Positions 62,764-64,000 of a stretch of DNA of 64,000 nucleotides are shown piece by piece (position 1 is the first letter of the stretch; each line of letters opens with the position of its first letter). The position numbers and the translations under genes were made by a program. The stretch is from Meconema thalassinum (lineage: Eukaryota > Arthropoda > Insecta > Orthoptera > Tettigoniidae): assembly GCA_946902985.2 (NCBI GenBank), contig OX336392.1, positions 16,776,716 through 16,840,715 of the forward strand. Reading direction: 5' to 3'. Under the pieces are notes generated by a model. That model was not told the origin of the DNA. It worked only from the letters and a program-made list of their open reading frames with translations, and made no database searches.

Positions 62764-64000
62764 GTTGACGGTACTGCATACTTCCACTGGTGAAAGTCAT
62801 TCTCTCTATTTTAGCTATAGTCTACGTCTATAGGCCAAATTTTGCACCTTATCACCCTTATGTGTGACCTGGTTTTCCTCAGTAGAAGTCACCAAAATGG
62901 GGGTCGCTTTGGCGTGAAGCCTATTGTCTCCCAGTACGGTATTTGTTTTTCCTCCCCCCCCCCCCGTTTTCTGTTCGTGAGTTCAATCTATCTAATTACC
63001 GTATCTCTGGTTCGTCACCAGTGGCTATTTTTATTTCCCTCCTCTTTCTTCCGGTATTCATCTAACATCAAGAACACCGCATCCCTACATTAAGTTGATT
63101 GGGTGAAGAGCGACTGCTGATGCCCAAGAAATTCTGATGTACCCTACGGTACGGTATTATTCCTTTCGCACGAGGTCTCGGACGCGATCAGCAGCCACGT
63201 ATTTTAAATACGGTATGTCACGATTAGTAGCCCATCTTCACCACTAATGTTATAGAAACCGTTCTTACTGTGCCTATGAGGCTTTACATCCGTCGAAAGG
63301 TTAGCATTGAGGAATCGACCTTTCAGACTCTCCTCCTCCTTCCCAGTAGCCCAGTACGTCAACTATTCGTACATGGTTTCAACACCGATACAGCAAAAGA
63401 CTAAGCTATCAACATGGCCATTTCCATTAGTAATTAATATTTCATCGCCAGCCAACAATATAACAGAAAAACCAGTCACCCCCTGCGCCACTTTCACGAA
63501 CGTACGGTAGCCTATAATTGTAAAACCGTTCACCACTTGCAGTGCCCATCATTGGAGATTTAGGCCTACTGTGAATAGTATTTCGGTTGAAATGAACGTC
63601 TTTTTCACTGGAGAACTGCCTCAACTGAGTTATTATACGAGCTATTGCAACGTTTATCACAGCAATAACCCAAAACCTCTACCGGTACAGTATCTGAAAT
63701 GTCATCAAGTCCGATTAGTTCAGTAGTTCACCATAGATCGAAATATCCGTGATCAGTTACATACCTTTTACTATGGACTCACATCTGAATTCTAAAATTT
63801 GACACATAATAAAAATAACAAATATCTTCATCAAAAGTTTAGCCACTGAAAAGGGGATCATTACTCATGTTGGCTCTCATCATGGCAATTTAAATGCCGC
63901 CATCTAGTATCGAAAAAGAATAAAAACAATTACAACTTTCGATTGTTATACGAACGCGACTTATGTCTTCTTCTTCTTGGTACGGTAGTGGGCATAGTAA
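62764..64000. other. No recognised gene
   Basis: The stretch contains a poly-C run (about 62957-62968) and many short TACGGTA or TACCGGTA words. Short open frames resemble nothing known. Confidence 0.5.

Overview
The window is non-coding, transposon-saturated DNA from a large eukaryotic genome, most likely an insect. The sequence supports this through BEL/Pao and gypsy-like LTR elements, RTE-like single-ORF LINEs, Tc1/mariner and pogo-like DNA transposons, several tRNA-derived SINEs, and simple repeats. There are no operons, no bacterial-type signals and no host gene that I can recognise. An orthopteroid insect is a plausible guess from the repeat repertoire, but the sequence alone does not settle the species.

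Layout. 1-1330: a degenerate repeat with hairpin tails and a 54-bp retro-insertion with a 16-bp target duplication. 1330-8717: a gypsy-like LTR element on the minus strand, with most of RNase H and integrase deleted. 9080-13357: a tRNA-SINE, a LINE remnant, and a LINE (family beta copy 1, minus strand) split by another SINE. 14300-14690: a LINE scrap. 15303-18657: LINE family alpha copy A, itself split by a SINE. 18944-19649: a deleted pogo/Tigger-like element. 19850-22660: a Tc1/mariner element with broken transposase, holding a 1.5-kb repeat element with a terminal hairpin. 23738-24850: a LINE fragment (gamma). 25137-30967: a structurally complete but mutated BEL/Pao element on the minus strand.

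31131-44440 is a three-level nest. LINE alpha copy B is split by a 12-kb LTR element with two 883-bp LTRs that are nearly identical and a CATG target duplication. That element is split in turn by a one-LTR remnant of the gypsy-like family, with an ACAT target duplication. The 12-kb element has only a repetitive gag-like reading region and about 6.8 kb of apparently non-coding internal DNA. That internal DNA includes short repeats folding into hairpins whose stems covary between copies.

45864-57226: a SINE, an unexplained AT-rich stretch, a perfect 78-bp-arm hairpin flanked by a 12-bp duplication, and a 7.2-kb foldback-like structure. The foldback is built from 302-bp monomers in two opposing arrays. 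An intact LINE (beta copy 2, 966-residue ORF with target duplication) has inserted in its left arm. 58737-62763: an inverted-repeat element with 20-bp terminal repeats and 290-bp inner arms, interrupted by an RTE element (956-residue ORF, 11-bp target duplication). 62764-64000 has no recognised feature.

The genes do not cooperate in a pathway. Each open frame belongs to a selfish element. The autonomous-looking enzymes (LINE beta copy 2 and the RTE element) could in principle act on the SINEs and truncated LINE tails around them. The nesting order gives relative ages: LINE alpha B is older than the 12-kb element, which is older than the gypsy-like remnant; the foldback array is older than LINE beta 2; the inverted-repeat element is older than the RTE copy.
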